A stretch of DNA of 64,000 nucleotides from Rhyzopertha dominica (GCA_025024175.1 QCXZ01000137.1:28945327-29009326), one strand, 5' to 3'; shown: positions 20,464-34,372, counted from the first letter of the stretch. The notes: generated from the letters alone by a model not told the origin. Program-made: numbers and translations.

Positions 20464-20497
20464 CTGACGATGGCTACTTGTCAGCCGAAAGCGCTCT
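20464..20497 (+). ncRNA. Hammerhead-ribozyme-like motif downstream of Penelope-like endonuclease
   Basis: CTGACGA (20464-20470) fits CUGANGA; GGCT and AGCC form a short stem II; GAAA follows at 20487-20490, then GCGC that could form a self-complementary stem III. The usual GUC cleavage triplet is not obvious. Its position after the GIY-YIG remnant fits the known occurrence of hammerheads in Penelope-like terminal repeats. Confidence 0.5.
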
Positions 20498-20499
20498 AC

Positions 20500-22135
20500 A
20501 ATCAAAAGAATAAAGTGGATTTCACTTCAAGTATATTTTTCTTAAAAACGAATTAATTAATAATAATTCCACTTGGATAAATATGAATCAGTTTTCAATT
20601 TTTACAAAATTTTTAATTTGAAAATTTTCAAAAATCCTAAATATTTTTATGTAAAGCAGTTTTTTGCATATTAGTAAATAATAAAAATACGATCATTAAG
20701 CCCACCTTGTATAAATAGAGTATAAAATATGTGTAGGAAGCATAAGTAAATATCTATTATAACTGACATAACATATTTAAGATGAGCGCTAATATTATTT
20801 ATTTTTAACAAATGATGCATCGCGCTTTACCATCCGAATTATGCAGCTTTTATGTAAACTATCAAATGCGTTTTGGATGTAGTATGCGCAAACCCCTTTT
20901 TTCTTTGAATAAATACTGCGAACGCGATATATTAATATTAAAGCTTGCTCTTGCTGCCGCTTGCATCTTCTGAATTATAGCTGGTATGTACTGTAAAATT
21001 TATTACGTTTAGTATTTTTGCCGTAATTGTACACGTAGCACCAAGTCATCTAAAAACCTTTTGTGCGGCATTTGGCGGTATGAATTCCAATGTGACCACT
21101 GCATAGCATTGGTCTTTTGTTTAAGGCACACGTACTGCAGATATATGGCTGCACCACTTGGAGCTAAACTCGCTATGTTATGTATATCCGAAACCAAAGA
21201 GGCCAACTCCTGCAGTACGTGTATTCACTGACAATGACACACCGAACTAATTCAAAAGAGCGAGTACGAGTGTCGTGCCAACTCTCCGAATGTGAAGTTC
21301 TGCGGCGGCTAGGGAATGGTCTGCAGTGTTATAATACCCGCTCTCTGATATTAATGGCATATTTTTAATTAATGGCATAAAATTGAGGTGGTGATTAGTG
21401 GACTCGGAAAGACTTCTTCAATGTGCGATAATTTCTGGAAATTCGAACATAATTTCCTTTTTTATCGTTCCCAGGTTTTGTGGAAAGCTAAGCATCAGCT
21501 AGTGCTACCAAACCAAAACAAAGTTCTTCAGTTTGTCACTATAATTAAAAGTTAGTAAAGAACAACAAATCGGTAATAAGTTTTGCAAGTAATTCTGTAA
21601 ATACTATTTTAACTGTTGGTTTTCAATTATTAGGTGTTTGAGTTACAATAAGGTTTTATACGTATCTGGGGAATCTTCGTAAAAGTGTATTGGCAACGAT
21701 ATTGTTTTTCCGGTATTTAGAAGTAACCTTTTATAAAAAATTGCTACTGATTGTAAATGGTCATTATTTTGAACACTAATTGTACATTTATTACATGCTA
21801 CTCTGATTGTGATTGTACATACAAAATGTACCTATACAGTGTTATTATAATGTTTGTNTTAAATTATTTGGAAAATTGTTATTAACCGCTATTTGGGGAA
21901 TTGAACAAGTTTTGTTTCAATAGCGTTTAACGAAAGAGATATTTTTAAAACTATATAAATAAGAAAATAAAAACAACGGCCATTTTGTGCGTACAAGAGT
22001 ATAAGGAAAAATAAGAATAATGTGTAGTATTGTCTTTATAACTGGGTTATCTAAAACTGTGAAAGATATATAGGTAACTATAAAAATATATTTCAGTGAA
22101 TATTTATACATTAAATTTAGATAAACAGATACAGG
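20500..22135. other. Non-coding DNA without recognisable genes
   Basis: Short open frames here show no domain, and none has convincing splice signals. Confidence 0.5.
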
Positions 22136-22139
22136 TAGA

Positions 22140-22960
22140 GCGATTTACATTGTTTTTAGTAAAGCTTTTGACAAAATTAGACATAATTTAATTCATAAAC
22201 GATTTGCCGAATCCGGTACCCCAGGAGAACTTTTGAAGTGGACTTAGTTGTACATTTAGAACAGATCTCAGTTTGTACAGATAGATTATCTTACTTCCAT
22301 AAGTTACAATGTTACCTCCGGCATACCTCAAGGTGCCCATAAGAACAATTATGCATTATTTATAACATTGCATTTTGTTTCCAGAATTGTAAATTTGTAT
22401 GCAGCTGACTCAAAAATATAAGTATTTATGATAGACTCAATAGACGACTGTGTTGGTGTTCAGGAAGATCTTGAACGATTAAAACAGTATTGCGAAAAGA
22501 ACAGTCTATTTCTTAATCTGAGCAAATGTCACCGCATAGCTTTTACCAGAAGTAGATTTTCCGTTCTGTTTAGGTACTACTTGGATAGCATCGACTTTGA
22601 CGTGTTGACGTGGTTAAAGGTTTAGGTGTTTTTCGATGCAAAATTAGTGTTGATTAATTCATTTCGTTGTGGATTGTTTACTTAGAACTCTCGGTTATAC
22701 TTTTCGAAAATGTAATTACTATTCGCAAGGCTTCACTTTCACTTCATTTCACTAGAAAATAGAAGAACTATATTCTATATTGTAGATCTTTATACAATAC
22801 TTAACAACATTCATGAATCCTCAGAATTGTTATTCAAGATTTTTGCAATTCCCTATAGAAAACAATTGTTCAAGACACTTAGCTCCATGTGGAACGTCGC
22901 ATTCATGTACGAGTATAAAGTGTATAATTAAGTCTCACTTTTTTGAAACACAAATACTTG
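22140..22960 (+). pseudogene. Decayed non-LTR retrotransposon reverse transcriptase (Jockey-like)
   Basis: Broken plus-strand frames carry F-S-K-A-F-D-K at about 22160, L-L-K-W about 22235, S-Q-F-V-Q (22265), V-T-S-G-I-P-Q-G-A (22310), Y-A-A-D-S-K-I in place of Y-A-D-D (22400), and L-N-L-S-K-C-H-R-I-A-F-T-R (22515), the RT order of Jockey/CR1-type elements. The following 22660-22950 resembles the C-terminal tail (L-L-F-K-I near 22840). Multiple stops and frameshifts make it inactive. The second catalytic Asp motif is altered by an inserted Ala. Confidence 0.8.
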
Positions 22961-23199
22961 TCGGCAATTTGTTTAATTCCTACTTCTTTATATACTTTTT
23001 ATGTATATTCTTTGTACGATTACTTTGACACTTTTTTGCTTGTTCAATTTACGACTTAAATGGCAATATAAAATTTTGTTATCATTTTCTTCTATTGCTT
23101 GCTATATGAACAAATACTTTTTTTGCTTTCATTTGATCACTAATTAGTTTATAACCTGCATTATTCCCATGTTCTCAAAAAATTATTAAATAAAGTACC

Positions 23200-23960
23200 A
23201 AGGTGTAACTAAAAAGTGAATGTGATCATAAACTCCTGCTTCATAACCAAAATTTATAAAACTATGCAGAGAGTTTATAAATGCAAGAAAGTTTTGTAGA
23301 TCATAAGAATTTAATGTAAAAAGATCATCTACATATAGCGGTACCAAATTTAACGTGGAAAGAAATACAAATATTTTTGAAAGTAACGTTTTTTTCTTAA
23401 TTATTCATATAGTTCAGATAAAGGTGGACTAAGCGAAGAACACTTAGCTAAATACGACTTTTGTATATAATGTTTATTACTAAAGTAGANAAAATTATTT
23501 ATGTAGGAAACTATACCATTTGCTGTTGTAANACCAGGAAAAATATTACTTTCCAGAACTTCAATTTTGGCCCTTAAGAGACAAATACGATAAGGTGAAA
23601 TGTACCTTACATGAAAACAGGTNGACTAAGTTAATTATTAATTTAAAAATTGGATTTATGGGATNCTTATTCTTTTCTCTTGTCGCTTACTGCGGGTTCC
23701 TTAAGAAATTTTTCTAGATACCGTTTAAATAATTACTTGTGGTATGATTTGTAGAACTTTGAAAAGAACGCTATTGCTACTTCGTGGTGGAAGATAGATA
23801 TTATGAAGGTGCTCCTTATCATTGTTGGAGTTCGAAATTCCGTATAATTATTAGTCTGTGTTTGTTTGAACATCTCGGAGAGTTTTTCTGCCCCCACATG
23901 AGAAAATGTATTTTTCATCAACGCCGTTTTTGTGCGTGCTCACTGGATTGTAAGACTAAA
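23200..23960 (-). pseudogene. Decayed Penelope-like element reverse transcriptase
   Basis: On the minus strand, fragments read Y-F-S-N-K-H-Y-I-Q-K-S (about 23490-23460), S-S-L-S-P-P-L-S-E-L-Y (about 23440-23410), then P-L-Y-V-D-D-L-F-T-L with L-Q-N-F-L-A-F-I-N-S-L-H (23350-23270). S-L-S-P followed by Y-V-D-D and a conserved N-S-x-H segment is the pattern of Penelope-type reverse transcriptases rather than LINE or Gypsy ones. Stops, an N and frameshifts interrupt it. The part above 23700 is open in places but not recognisable. Confidence 0.7.
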
Positions 23961-26900
23961 TAGGCGTCCCAACGCAATTTTCCTTTCTTCTTATAAGAGA
24001 TTTCACTTTCTCCGTGATGACGCCGTTGTATCCGCGAAACCAATAAAAACATCGAAAGGCGATTTATTGAACGTAAATTAAATTCACTTCAAGTCTTTAT
24101 TGCCCAATATTTTTCCCACCTAAGGGGTTTCAAAAGGGATCTCTTCTTATAGCTGCCAGCGATTCATTATATAGCTGCTGTAGGGTCGTATGTGAGTATT
24201 CAAAATTCACACATTCAAGTGCGAAAACACTTCAACCAGCCAGCGATTTATATATATTCAGACTGGCAAAAAATCAGACATTCTGACTATTTTACGATCG
24301 GTAATGGATTTGTTTATTTATTACAAAGTCGATTTGTTCAAGTGTTGTTTCCAGGCTAAACGAACTCATATTTCTTAATAAGTTGGGCTTATTTCTTTCT
24401 AGGTTTACAATTTCTGTCTAAGAGAGATGCATTTGAAGATGCTTGCCTTATTTTGTCTTATTAACTGACGTNCTTATCTAATTTTTAACAATAAAATCCT
24501 ATTTCATCTAATATTAAATGCTCGTTTAGGCCTTAGACGTATCAAGTTCTTGCAGTTACATCAGCCAATCACCTACTCGAAGCACCAGTGAAATATAATA
24601 ATGTTTTCTTTTAAAATAATATGAGCTGTTAAAATTGTTGCTTAGATAAATTTGTAGTAAGGTTCACATTTTTCTCTGTAGTGCCAAAGCACTTTGATTT
24701 TAGAAGGAACCGAATAACTATTTTCTTCAGACACACTAAATTAAATATTTATGTATAACTTTACCAGTGAAAGAAAATAAACTTAAGAAAGTCGATTTTG
24801 CCATTGGCTACACAAACGCTGAACCTCTTCGCTAGATCATTCACTCTGTAAGTAGCACATTAAGCTCACATGATTTTTCTGAGAGATCCGTTTAGGAAAT
24901 AACAATAACGACGGGGAAATAATTATATATAAAGACACTGCTAATGCTGTTCGTGTATCGCTGATGATTGAATTAAAGTTGTAATAAGTTACTTTTATTC
25001 TTCATACTGTAAAGACAAGGTTGTATGCAAACTGGTACAAAAAAACTANATATTAATTAGGCAACAGTTTTACTTCTCATTCTCAAAATTCTTTTAGTTT
25101 CCTAAGCTAGCTGTAAATTGTTCTGAGCTAGATCCAGCTGGCTAGTGTACTCCAGAAGCTATGCTAGGTTCATCTCAGTTCATCATGATATTAAGATAAA
25201 TAAAATTGGATATACATGGGTTTTGCTAGTGCAAACCACCACTCACAGATCTATATTTAATGTCACAAAGACTTGCACCTTCATACTCAGTATCAAAAAT
25301 TGTGTTCAACGACGCCCATGAAGTAAAATCATTTTTTTACATTTTAGGTAGCGTGGTGCATATCCGTCATAGACTGATTTAACATGCACATCATACTCAG
25401 CATAATTATTACGTCTAATGACACCCATGAAGCAAAATCGAGCTTTCGCACCTGTACGTGCCATAGTGCGTGTCTAACTTATTGTTATTTTCTCTTTCCT
25501 CCCCAAAAGCTAGTTCCTGGTAGTCCTCAAGCTAGCTGCACCGATTTAGTAATAACCACGAATATCTGCCTGTCTAACAAATTAGCTCCGCAGTTACAAA
25601 AGCTAGGTTTCGTTTATGCTAAAGCTGGCTCTAGCGCAATTATATACAGTTTTTATTTGTGCTTGAAGTAAGAGCTAAATGCCTTCAGTAAAATACTTAA
25701 GTGGACAATGCTTATAATAAATGCTATTCTTCACACTAGTTAAAACTGACAGAACTAATATGACCTTACTTCTAGGAGCAGTATAATTAAGTTTTTTTAG
25801 CTAAGTAATTACAATGTGAATTATTTTATTTTTGCCTTTCGTAATTTGAGCTCCATTATTTTTCAGTGTATCCCCACATTAAGTAGTGGTGCTTTTGAAA
25901 TTCTGTGCTACTTAAAACTGAACTAGAACAAATAGAACGTGGCGTCTGTATGATAACAGGGCATGTCGGCCGCAGCCATTTTACGAAGTTCCTGCCGGCT
26001 CGCCAAGTAATTAGCAGTGAGAGATTGATGTTATTGCGCCTCGCCACCGTTCTTGTTCTTAATTAACCTCGCTCTGCCGTGTTTTCCGTTCATACAAAAC
26101 CCACACCTAGCCCCACAATATTCATAAATTTTTCCTCGGACGGTGTTAAGAAGTCAGATTTGTATCAATTATGATTGAGTTTATTAAGAAAATTTGCGTT
26201 ACAACCAAAATTGCATATAAATTTATTTCTACGTCACATTTCTTTTAATTATCAAGAGCTTTGATGATTTAAATCTTGGGATGCTAAAGCTGGGGTGTTA
26301 CCTCGGTGCTATATTATTCATCAAAATCAGATAAATATTTACGTGTAAGGTGTACCTAGTGAAGATCCTGAATTTGACTGCAGCGCAGAACGATTAAGTT
26401 GACGACAACATGGAAATAGTAGACGATAAGAATTGTACCAAAACTCATGATGGCACAAGATGGTTTAAGTTTTTACGTATACCAAATTTGCAGTTAAGCG
26501 ACATTTTACAATGCTGTTACGGAATCCGTGTCCGATAATTTCTGAATTTCTAAACTTCCTTTTTTATGTATAAGTACCCAAATATATATTAATATTGACC
26601 AGTAGTAAAGCTCGCTACTGTTATAACACTACTAATTCAATTAATCACTATTTGAAGAACTGTACCTCAGACTTCATTAGAGCGCTGTAAAACGCATCAC
26701 CTAGTCCGCTTCACCGCTTTTCAAATCAGCCCGACCGCAACCTTAGAACCTTGAATCACCTTCGCGTTAATCCAAGAACCTTCGATTTGACTGATAAAAG
26801 AAAGCCACGCGTCGTTATTCGTCAATCTGGTTGCCTAATGCACGGGCTCTGATTTCCCCTCATCATAACAATACTATCGCAACCAGGCAGGGAATGGGGG

Positions 26901-29900
26901 ATTTTTGCTTTGGAATATTATTGATATACATAACAGAAGCAGGAAACTGCATAGTTTATCAAAGTAATAAAAAATGTTATTGTTTTCCTACTACTAGCTG
27001 GATGTTGCTGAGCAGAAAGAAAGTCAACGAGAAGGTTGTGAGATACCTATATAACAAGATTCTAAGCTTAGACAATTTTGAAACCAGAACGGAACGAACA
27101 CGTTAGCTGCTATTTTGCAAGTTCTCGATATTTTAGTAAGCAAATGTAACGTTGTAATTCATTTCTATACTTTTATTTAGATTAACAGACGGAGTTGTTT
27201 CAACTTACATGAAATCGAAACCAGATAGATATATCTTAAAATGTACGTTTTATGTGATGCTGAAAACTTGTACGACGTCAACATGCAAACTTATACCGCA
27301 AATATTCCTGAAAAGAGTACGGGATTACCATGCAGAATGTCTTTAGGTCGTTATAATTAGTGCGTGATTCACTAGAAGATAAAAACTAGTCCCGGAATTA
27401 ATATTACTGAATAGAAGCAAAGAACAGAGTGCTTTGTATACTGCGAACGTACGTCCCTAAGAAGAACCATGCAAAACTACTTCTTACCATTCCACGCGAC
27501 AACAACGAAATTTAAAACCGAAATGACATACTCGCAATCAATCGCTAAAATGTTACGGATACTATAGATGGTAAGTGAATATATTTGCTAGAGGCTCGAC
27601 GATGATAACTAGTAGTATTTGCCATCCGCATAAGGTATGTGTAAACACAAGGTTTCAGGATATTAAATTGGAAGGAGATTATTCCTAAAACAGATTGATT
27701 TTGAACTTGTACGTTCATAATGCATAAATGTGCTAAAAAAGGTTTTGTTGGGATCCCCGAAAATGTTCAGTTGCAGTCAGCATCGTGACGTTTGAATGAT
27801 AAAAGGATCAGTAATAAGCTATTACATTTTACATTTTAATAGAATAGTTTTGAGTTTTCCCTTTCTTTTCGACGGCGATAGTGTGCAGGTTAAATAGTAC
27901 CCTGATTCTCTGAAGCTAATAGTTTTATGGAAAGTGCTGTAAACTAAACAGTACTGGTTTTAAAATGAAAATCACTTATTCAATAGCTGATTTTTAATTG
28001 TGCTTTGTTTAACGATTTTTATTGAACAACACAATTTTATACGGTTCTTTAAATGAGTGTATAAAACTGTGCTACGCAGTTAAAAATCTACCACTTTCAT
28101 TTATCATATGGCTCGTAGTTTTCTTTGCAGTACATCAGTGATATCTCTGTAGAAACTATGATAGCAATCTTTGGTACCACCTCATCAGATTCTTAACAAC
28201 TTTTGTTTAATGTTCTTTCTGCCCAACGCATCCAAATACAGATTTCTCTTGCTTTTCCTTTTAATTTTTTTGTAAGATTGCTTCAAAACCATTGGTAGCT
28301 CCTTTAGTTATTTTAATAGCTGCCGCTTAATTTTAGCACTCTTCTGTTTTTTTTTGTGAACAGTTTCGGTTAGTATTCACTATCATGAAACGCGGGTCGT
28401 GAAGATGAAAGTTATCAGAATTGGTTATCTGACTGTGCTGAATAATAAAAATCTGCTATGTGGATTTGCTTTCAAGCTGCCTCTTTGACAAAATCATCGG
28501 ACTGTTACTTCTGGACATTACCATAAATTCACTCAATCGTTTAAAAGAAGGCCAACCTCACATTTGATCAAATCTTAAAGCTCCAGTTGAAAGATGTAAC
28601 ACCAATTTATTATTCAGAACACCTAAGAAATAAAATAGCATTAATTGTTAGCCGAGCATAATAATGCATAATTTGGTTTCACAGTTATTTGGTATTCAGC
28701 AAAAGGGATAGGCAGCATTGCCTGCTATGAATAATTATTAACAGTGTATTGTCTAGTAACGAAAGCTGTTTTGAAACTAATGTATACCTATCTAGGTACA
28801 TGAATAGAGCTAAAGCCCTATAAACGTAAGTGTTCGCAACCGCCATATTTGACCCATGTTCAGTTTTGATATTCGTGTAATCTTAGATCCCATCAAAAAC
28901 ATAAAATGTACAACAATGCAGGTACCAAAAGACCAGAAATTAGTTGAGTGTTTGCTATACCTGCAAACCCTGAAAGAATAGCAAAATGTGTGCAAAATAT
29001 GAGATATGACCAAAAGTGGCAAATGTGATTAGACAAGTGCATTCCGTTTGTGTGAGATATATTAGAAATTTATTGATTTATATTTTAAAATTAAAACTGC
29101 ATGAGTATTCTTACATTATAAGAAGTTTCGAAGAGTCTCAGTTAAAAAATAATCAGCAGGATGGATGCAAATGCCAGTTACAATATTATTTAATATCCCA
29201 AATCCGCATTCAATCAGGCAAGCCTTTTAATAATTAAATACAATATTTTTTTTAATAAGATACATACTTTGCACATCACTTTCAACGCATTTGCATTTCT
29301 TTTCTGCCAAAGATGGCGGCTGCGAATTCTCATCTTAATTAATAAAACGAAACTTGATTTCTACAGAAAAATACCTATATCTCTACGACGCTGTCTATTT
29401 TATTTTCTTATCCTTTATTGACATCTCGATAAACTAATGGTGGATTCGGTCAAATTGGCATAAAAGTTTTACGCATATAACAACGCTGGCTTGATATAAT
29501 ATCCGTGCGATTTAAATATGGGGTTCGCAGAGTCATAAATTGTTTTCGACCCAGTTTATTTCAATTTTACAGTGTTTGGCTTGGGCTTGACAGAATCGTT
29601 AATTTGCATGTGTTTAAATTTGTTTTCCATTAGTTCCCTTGATCTCAGTGAAAATGAACGAAATTAAAGGATTTTTTAATTAAAAGTATTATTTAGACCG
29701 CTGTAACGGCGTATTTTGTTACTTTACCCTCGTTATAAACGAAACGTGGGATAACGAACCTGTCAGGCGATTATGGCAGTGAATGAAACAAGGCCGGCTA
29801 ACATAACATTTAACTCACAATTTAATTTTTAGGGGAGGCATTTGGACAGCAATCACCGAGCAGTATCCCTTTTAACACCGCAAGAAGCCAGATTAAAGCG

Positions 29901-30984
29901 TTGCCTCGCTTTGTTTTTCCCTTTTTGCAAACAAAATTGCGTTAACCTTGTTCCAGTTACAAATGGTGCAATTGCGAAGGCCCTGGAACGTAATCAAAAA
30001 ACGCGAAATCTTCATTCCTGCGAACACAGACGTTGAACTTTTGTTAACGCGGTAATCCACTTACAGTCCCTCCTTTCACTGAATGTAATCTTATTATTTT
30101 AAATTGTAAGCTTGTTATCTGTTTTGATAGCCTTGTATCCCGTGCAAATGGATGTGCATGCATTACCACACGCGGTGGCTGCTCGATTCGTCAAATATGC
30201 AAAGCAGACATTTGCATGTGAACATTGAACAAACCGTGCATTCAGAATTATAATGGCTATATATTGTGTGTGCCTTGTTTGTTCGCAGCTGCAGATTTAC
30301 GATACGGTGAAAAAAGTGCAACGCTTTTTTCAGTACCTATTGTAAACCTGCTGCCTTGAAACTGGCTAAGACCATGGCCGAGGAACCACCATAAGCGAAG
30401 CCCGAAAATTGATGTTTGCTAAAGAATCAAATCAAGAGTAAATTACCTTGATCGGTGCGATGAAACAATACCGAGAATCAATTTTAATGTAATGGGCATT
30501 CATAAAACAACGGTCCAAGTAAGCAAGTGATGTCTTTTGTCATCGTGAACGTACATCGTTATTTTGATGCAAAAAAGCGAACAACTGTCACTTGTGTCGA
30601 CCGTCAAACGACTTTTGTTTGCAATTTATACTGGACTACGATTTATAAACGTTTTCGCAAAATCAACGGTGCCTGTATTAGTCACAACCCTCAGTGCAAT
30701 AAAAGACTAAAAGACGAATACGTTAACGTGACAAGCGTCAATTGCTTATAATTCCACCATCAACGTCGTTCCATTGTCTTAAGCACTTTACGCACAAAAT
30801 AATTTATTTTAAAATGTTGTCCTTACTTATAATCGCTCTAATTTGTGACTAACACAATGTGTCACTTTACTCTTATTAGTTACCTCTTAAATACGTTTTT
30901 TCAATGTACCTATGTGTGCCACCAGTCCTGATGCCAGAAAACCATTATTAAAGAACCACCAGCTTTTATAAGAATATTTTAAGA
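23961..30984. other. Long stretch without recognisable genes
   Basis: About 7 kb in which I can identify no gene. A weak two-copy direct repeat lies at 25278-25370 and 25390-25480 (both contain CATACTCAG and CCCATGAAG). Small open frames at 25384, 26831 and 29842 have no recognised domain. The blocks at 26690-26900 and 29640-30060 are less AT-rich and could be conserved non-coding DNA, but this cannot be told from one genome. Confidence 0.5.
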
Positions 30985-31260
30985 CAAGAATAATAATAAT
31001 GGGTGGTGCATCCATGGTGATGTATGCACACATTAACGCGTGTCCTGTTGTTGACTCAACAAAATGACCAATTTCTTCCTGAAATATCTCATTGATAGGC
31101 TACCTGTACAATAATATGAAGTGCCGCCACACTCTGTGTAGGAAGATATAAATTTTTGCAATTTTTCACACATAATGACCCAGATATGTTTAACTGGTGA
31201 AAGATCTTGGTGGTCAAGCACCATTGGAGAAGTGAAACGGTCCAGAAGCACCAAAAGAGG
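30985..31260 (-). pseudogene. Tc1-like transposase C-terminal fragment
   Basis: The minus-strand frame contains D-L-S-P-V-K-H-I-W followed by a helical stretch, then a degenerate Q-Q-Q-D-T-R and, in another frame, V-C-I-H-H-H-G. This matches the Tc1 family ending: S-P-D-L-x-P-I-E-H-x-W, in which the Glu is the third catalytic residue, and the final C-I-x-x-x-G-G. Here the Glu reads Lys, so it is catalytically dead. The upstream two-thirds of the gene is not recognisable, and no terminal repeat was found. Confidence 0.65.
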
Positions 31261-32274
31261 CTATGATCTTAATTCTTCATTAACATCCTGCATTACGCTT
31301 GACAACAACCCACTATCGTACTTAAATTTTTGTTCATTTTATAGTAGCAATAGACCGGCCTCTCGCAAACCTACCCCCGCCCTCTATTAAACTCGCAAAG
31401 TTACGAAAATTTGCACGCGTTTTCCCTCTAGTCCATACGGTCAGATTAAACAAGCATTTAGAATACCATTGCATCCAGTGAAATAGTGCCATTTTTGCTT
31501 TTTACACAAAAACTAGTATATACATAAGGCTGAAAAACTGATCGATTTTTTTCTCAATAAAAACAAACTACCATTTTTTCAAATATAATGTGTACTACGG
31601 CACCTTTTTATTTCTGTAGCTATTGATTAGTTTGCTTGTAGCGTATCCACAAATTAATATTACACATAGCAAATTAAACATTTTGTATATTCAGTATCGG
31701 TTAAAAATTGTTATCCATATTAAGCGATTTATTAAAAACATACTAATAAATAAACACCTTCAATTTTTTTCAGTAGTGTGTTAGATTGCTGACCCTTCTC
31801 GTACACTTAAAGTAGGTAACACAACAAGTTCTCATTAGCGAAAATTGTAGGAAGTCATTAAGTCTTACAAATTAACGTATTGGTCAAAATGTGAAAAGTG
31901 GCTCCCCACACACTGTGTTCTAAGTCTCATATTTTCATTTTAGATTCTGTCGTGCCACTTCTTTTGGGCTGTGATTTTAGGAATACACACGATAACCTTG
32001 TTAATTAGCTTCGATAGCAGTGTTGGCAGATGTACATACTAAGTCTTGTAATAGTTAGTTAAATAATCTACACTTTTACGGTCCAGATCTTCGTTTTATA
32101 TAAACACTTACAACACAAACTATAACCAGAGTTTACAGTTAGTCATGTCAAACCTTTCGTTGTTTTCTAATATTTAAGAAAATATGTATAATGATTATAA
32201 AGATCAAACCTTTGTAGTACCTGAATATGGTAATAGTTATAAGAAATAGTTAATTGGGTTTGCTGAAAAAGTAC
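31261..32274. other. Non-coding DNA without recognisable features
   Basis: Nothing beyond AT-rich sequence is visible. Confidence 0.5.
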
Positions 32275-32345
32275 TCTCAGCTTTGACCGGGGATCGAACC
32301 CGGCACCTTCTGAATGCCTTTCAAACGTTATGTAATATACACGAC
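32275..32345 (-). repeat. tRNA-derived SINE head (minus)
   Basis: The minus strand has GCCGGGTTCGATCCCCGGTC, a perfect T-arm with B-box, preceded by a decayed A-box and followed by CAAAGCTGAGAGTACTTTTT. No complete cloverleaf forms, so it is a SINE, not a tRNA. Confidence 0.6.
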
Positions 32346-32357
32346 CAAAGCCTTATT

Positions 32358-32400
32358 CACACACACACACGCACGCACGCACACACACACACATATATAT
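32358..32400 (+). repeat. (CA)n / (AT)n microsatellite
   Basis: A CA run with CGCA interruptions passes into ATAT. It lies between two oppositely oriented tRNA-like heads. Confidence 0.95.
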
Positions 32401-32520
32401 AGTAAACTTGGTCGTATATGCGAGTATCATGCCGTTTTGACCTTTGATGGTGTAGACGACATTACGTTTGAGCAGCATTAAAAAGGTCTCGGGTTCGATT
32501 CCCGCTCAATGTTTTTCAGA
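32401..32520 (+). repeat. tRNA-derived SINE head (plus)
   Basis: CTCGGGTTCGATTCCCGCTC (about 32488-32507) is a B-box/T-arm. Its left part, TTGGTCGTATATGCG, mirrors the minus copy at 32275-32345, giving an inverted pair. Confidence 0.55.
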
Positions 32521-34372
32521 ACTACTTCTTATTATCATTATGTAATGATAGTTCTCATCTTAGCTCAAATAACAATGGTATTCCTAAGGAGTAGTCTTTT
32601 TAGCTTAGTTAAATACTAGCTGGTAAATTTCGATGTTGCTTCGCGCTAGTTCTGAACATTTGTTTGTTTATATAAACCACACTAGTAATAGCATTTATAC
32701 TCGGATTATTAGCGTATTGGTTGAATTACTAATATGTGGTATAGAAAGGATCGTCAAAAAATTACTTATGTATATGTCCAAACACTGTTAAAATAAATCC
32801 CTTGTGTCTAGCTAAATTGATTAAGCTTTGTTAAGATGAAAAAATACGTTGTATGCTTCTGTAAGTGAACATAATGAGTTTGTTGTAACCTTTTTTGAAA
32901 TCAGAAAAGGTGCTCACTTCATGTCAAGACTATTATGATAACGGAATATCACTCATTTTAGCACTTCTTATACATCCGAGATGCTATATTTGTTGTTTTG
33001 TTATTTCTCCAAGCTAATATCATTACGTTTTAGTATTCAGACCATAATTGTACATATTGTACACGTCATTCTGTATTCTGTCGATAGGGTAAAATACAAG
33101 TAAGGTTGTAGGACAGGCTGATTGCTAACTTATGCGTTAAAGAAGTAGTGCCGAAACCCATTATGGCTTAATGTATAATTACGTCAAAAGTTGTCTGCAA
33201 TCATCAACTTCCGAGTAGATTGCCTGAAGGGCATTAACTGCACCAAGTGATCATTGCTAACTACCACGAGGATGAATACCGTTCTGCACTATTCGCAGCA
33301 GCTCATCGCCGTAGCCGTGGCTTATTATCCCATCAGGCAGGGATAACTTGATTATTGGATGAAAGCCACGGGCGTCTCGCTAAGTAATAAACCCGATACG
33401 CTCTTGCATCTTATATTTCGTCAGGGTCGGGTATTTGCTTGGTTTATGATCGTACTGCTACTTATTTTACGGTCATGTTTATAGTGGTGTTTATCGCAGC
33501 GCCGCATATTCGTCTTGCGGATAAAGTGTATTGTTTCCTTGAACGAATTACGAGATTTATTGTCTCCTGTAGGTATAAATATGTGAGATGTGTGGCTTGC
33601 TCCCGGGACCGCACCGGGTACACGGTCGTATCACATAATTGCTGTTATAAATTGTTTTTCCCTCGCCCAGGGCTTTCATATATCTTATTTATTTTTATGT
33701 TAAAATATCATGTGTTATTTGCAGCAGCAACCTGACTAATGCGTCTGCTGCGCTTTATTTACGAACATGCTGAAAGAGAGTAAGGTAGCGTATATATAAA
33801 TCTGCATATGATAACTTTTTGTTTATTAATACCAATGGCGACTTTATAAAATTACTTCATCGACACTGACAATTCTCAAACATAATAATTTGAATATTTG
33901 AGTGTCTGCTTTTCCTAATTCTAAACCTTGTCAATTAATTAAATATGAAGACCTAAGTGTCATTTAATGACCACTTGGTGTTCTTTGTGAAGTTATTTAT
34001 GCACATGCTGAATAACAATTTTTCCAATTATGCCCAATTTGATTTGATAGTAAGGGCTCGAATGGCACGGAAATGCATATGAACTATAAAAAATTGTTGA
34101 CGCCATATTTCGCCATAGTCACAGACTGCTCTATTTCTATAATTTCAAGATAAATTTCCTTAAATATTAAGTTACGCGTATCCCCGTTTTTTAGATTTTT
34201 TACAAATAACCCATATTTTGAGTTTTATGCATTACTTTATCGACATTGTATAGAGCAAAGCGTTAAAGTATGGACGAAGTCTGAAATTTTCTGTATTAAA
34301 GAATCGTTTCTAATTTTCATAAGCTTTGCGTGGTTCTCGCGTTAACTTTGTGTCATATTCCATATTACTGTC
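32521..34372. other. Non-coding DNA
   Basis: No gene is recognised. 33120-33650 is less AT-rich than its surroundings. A 98-codon open frame there starts with TTG and lacks any known motif. Confidence 0.5.

Noticed and set aside
24016..24044. Hammerhead-like GTGATGA ... GAAAC near the Penelope-like RT relic
   Set aside because: The first core base is wrong, stem II is only 3 bp and no GUC follows in place.
30289..30345. Exon-like stretch after a strong acceptor (TTTGTTCGCAG), open for 18 codons then stop
   Set aside because: Only one splice signal, no recognised product, and an open run this short is expected by chance.
33439..33735. 98-codon open frame with hydrophobic stretches
   Set aside because: TTG start, no motif, no splice context; eukaryotic window where such frames arise by chance.
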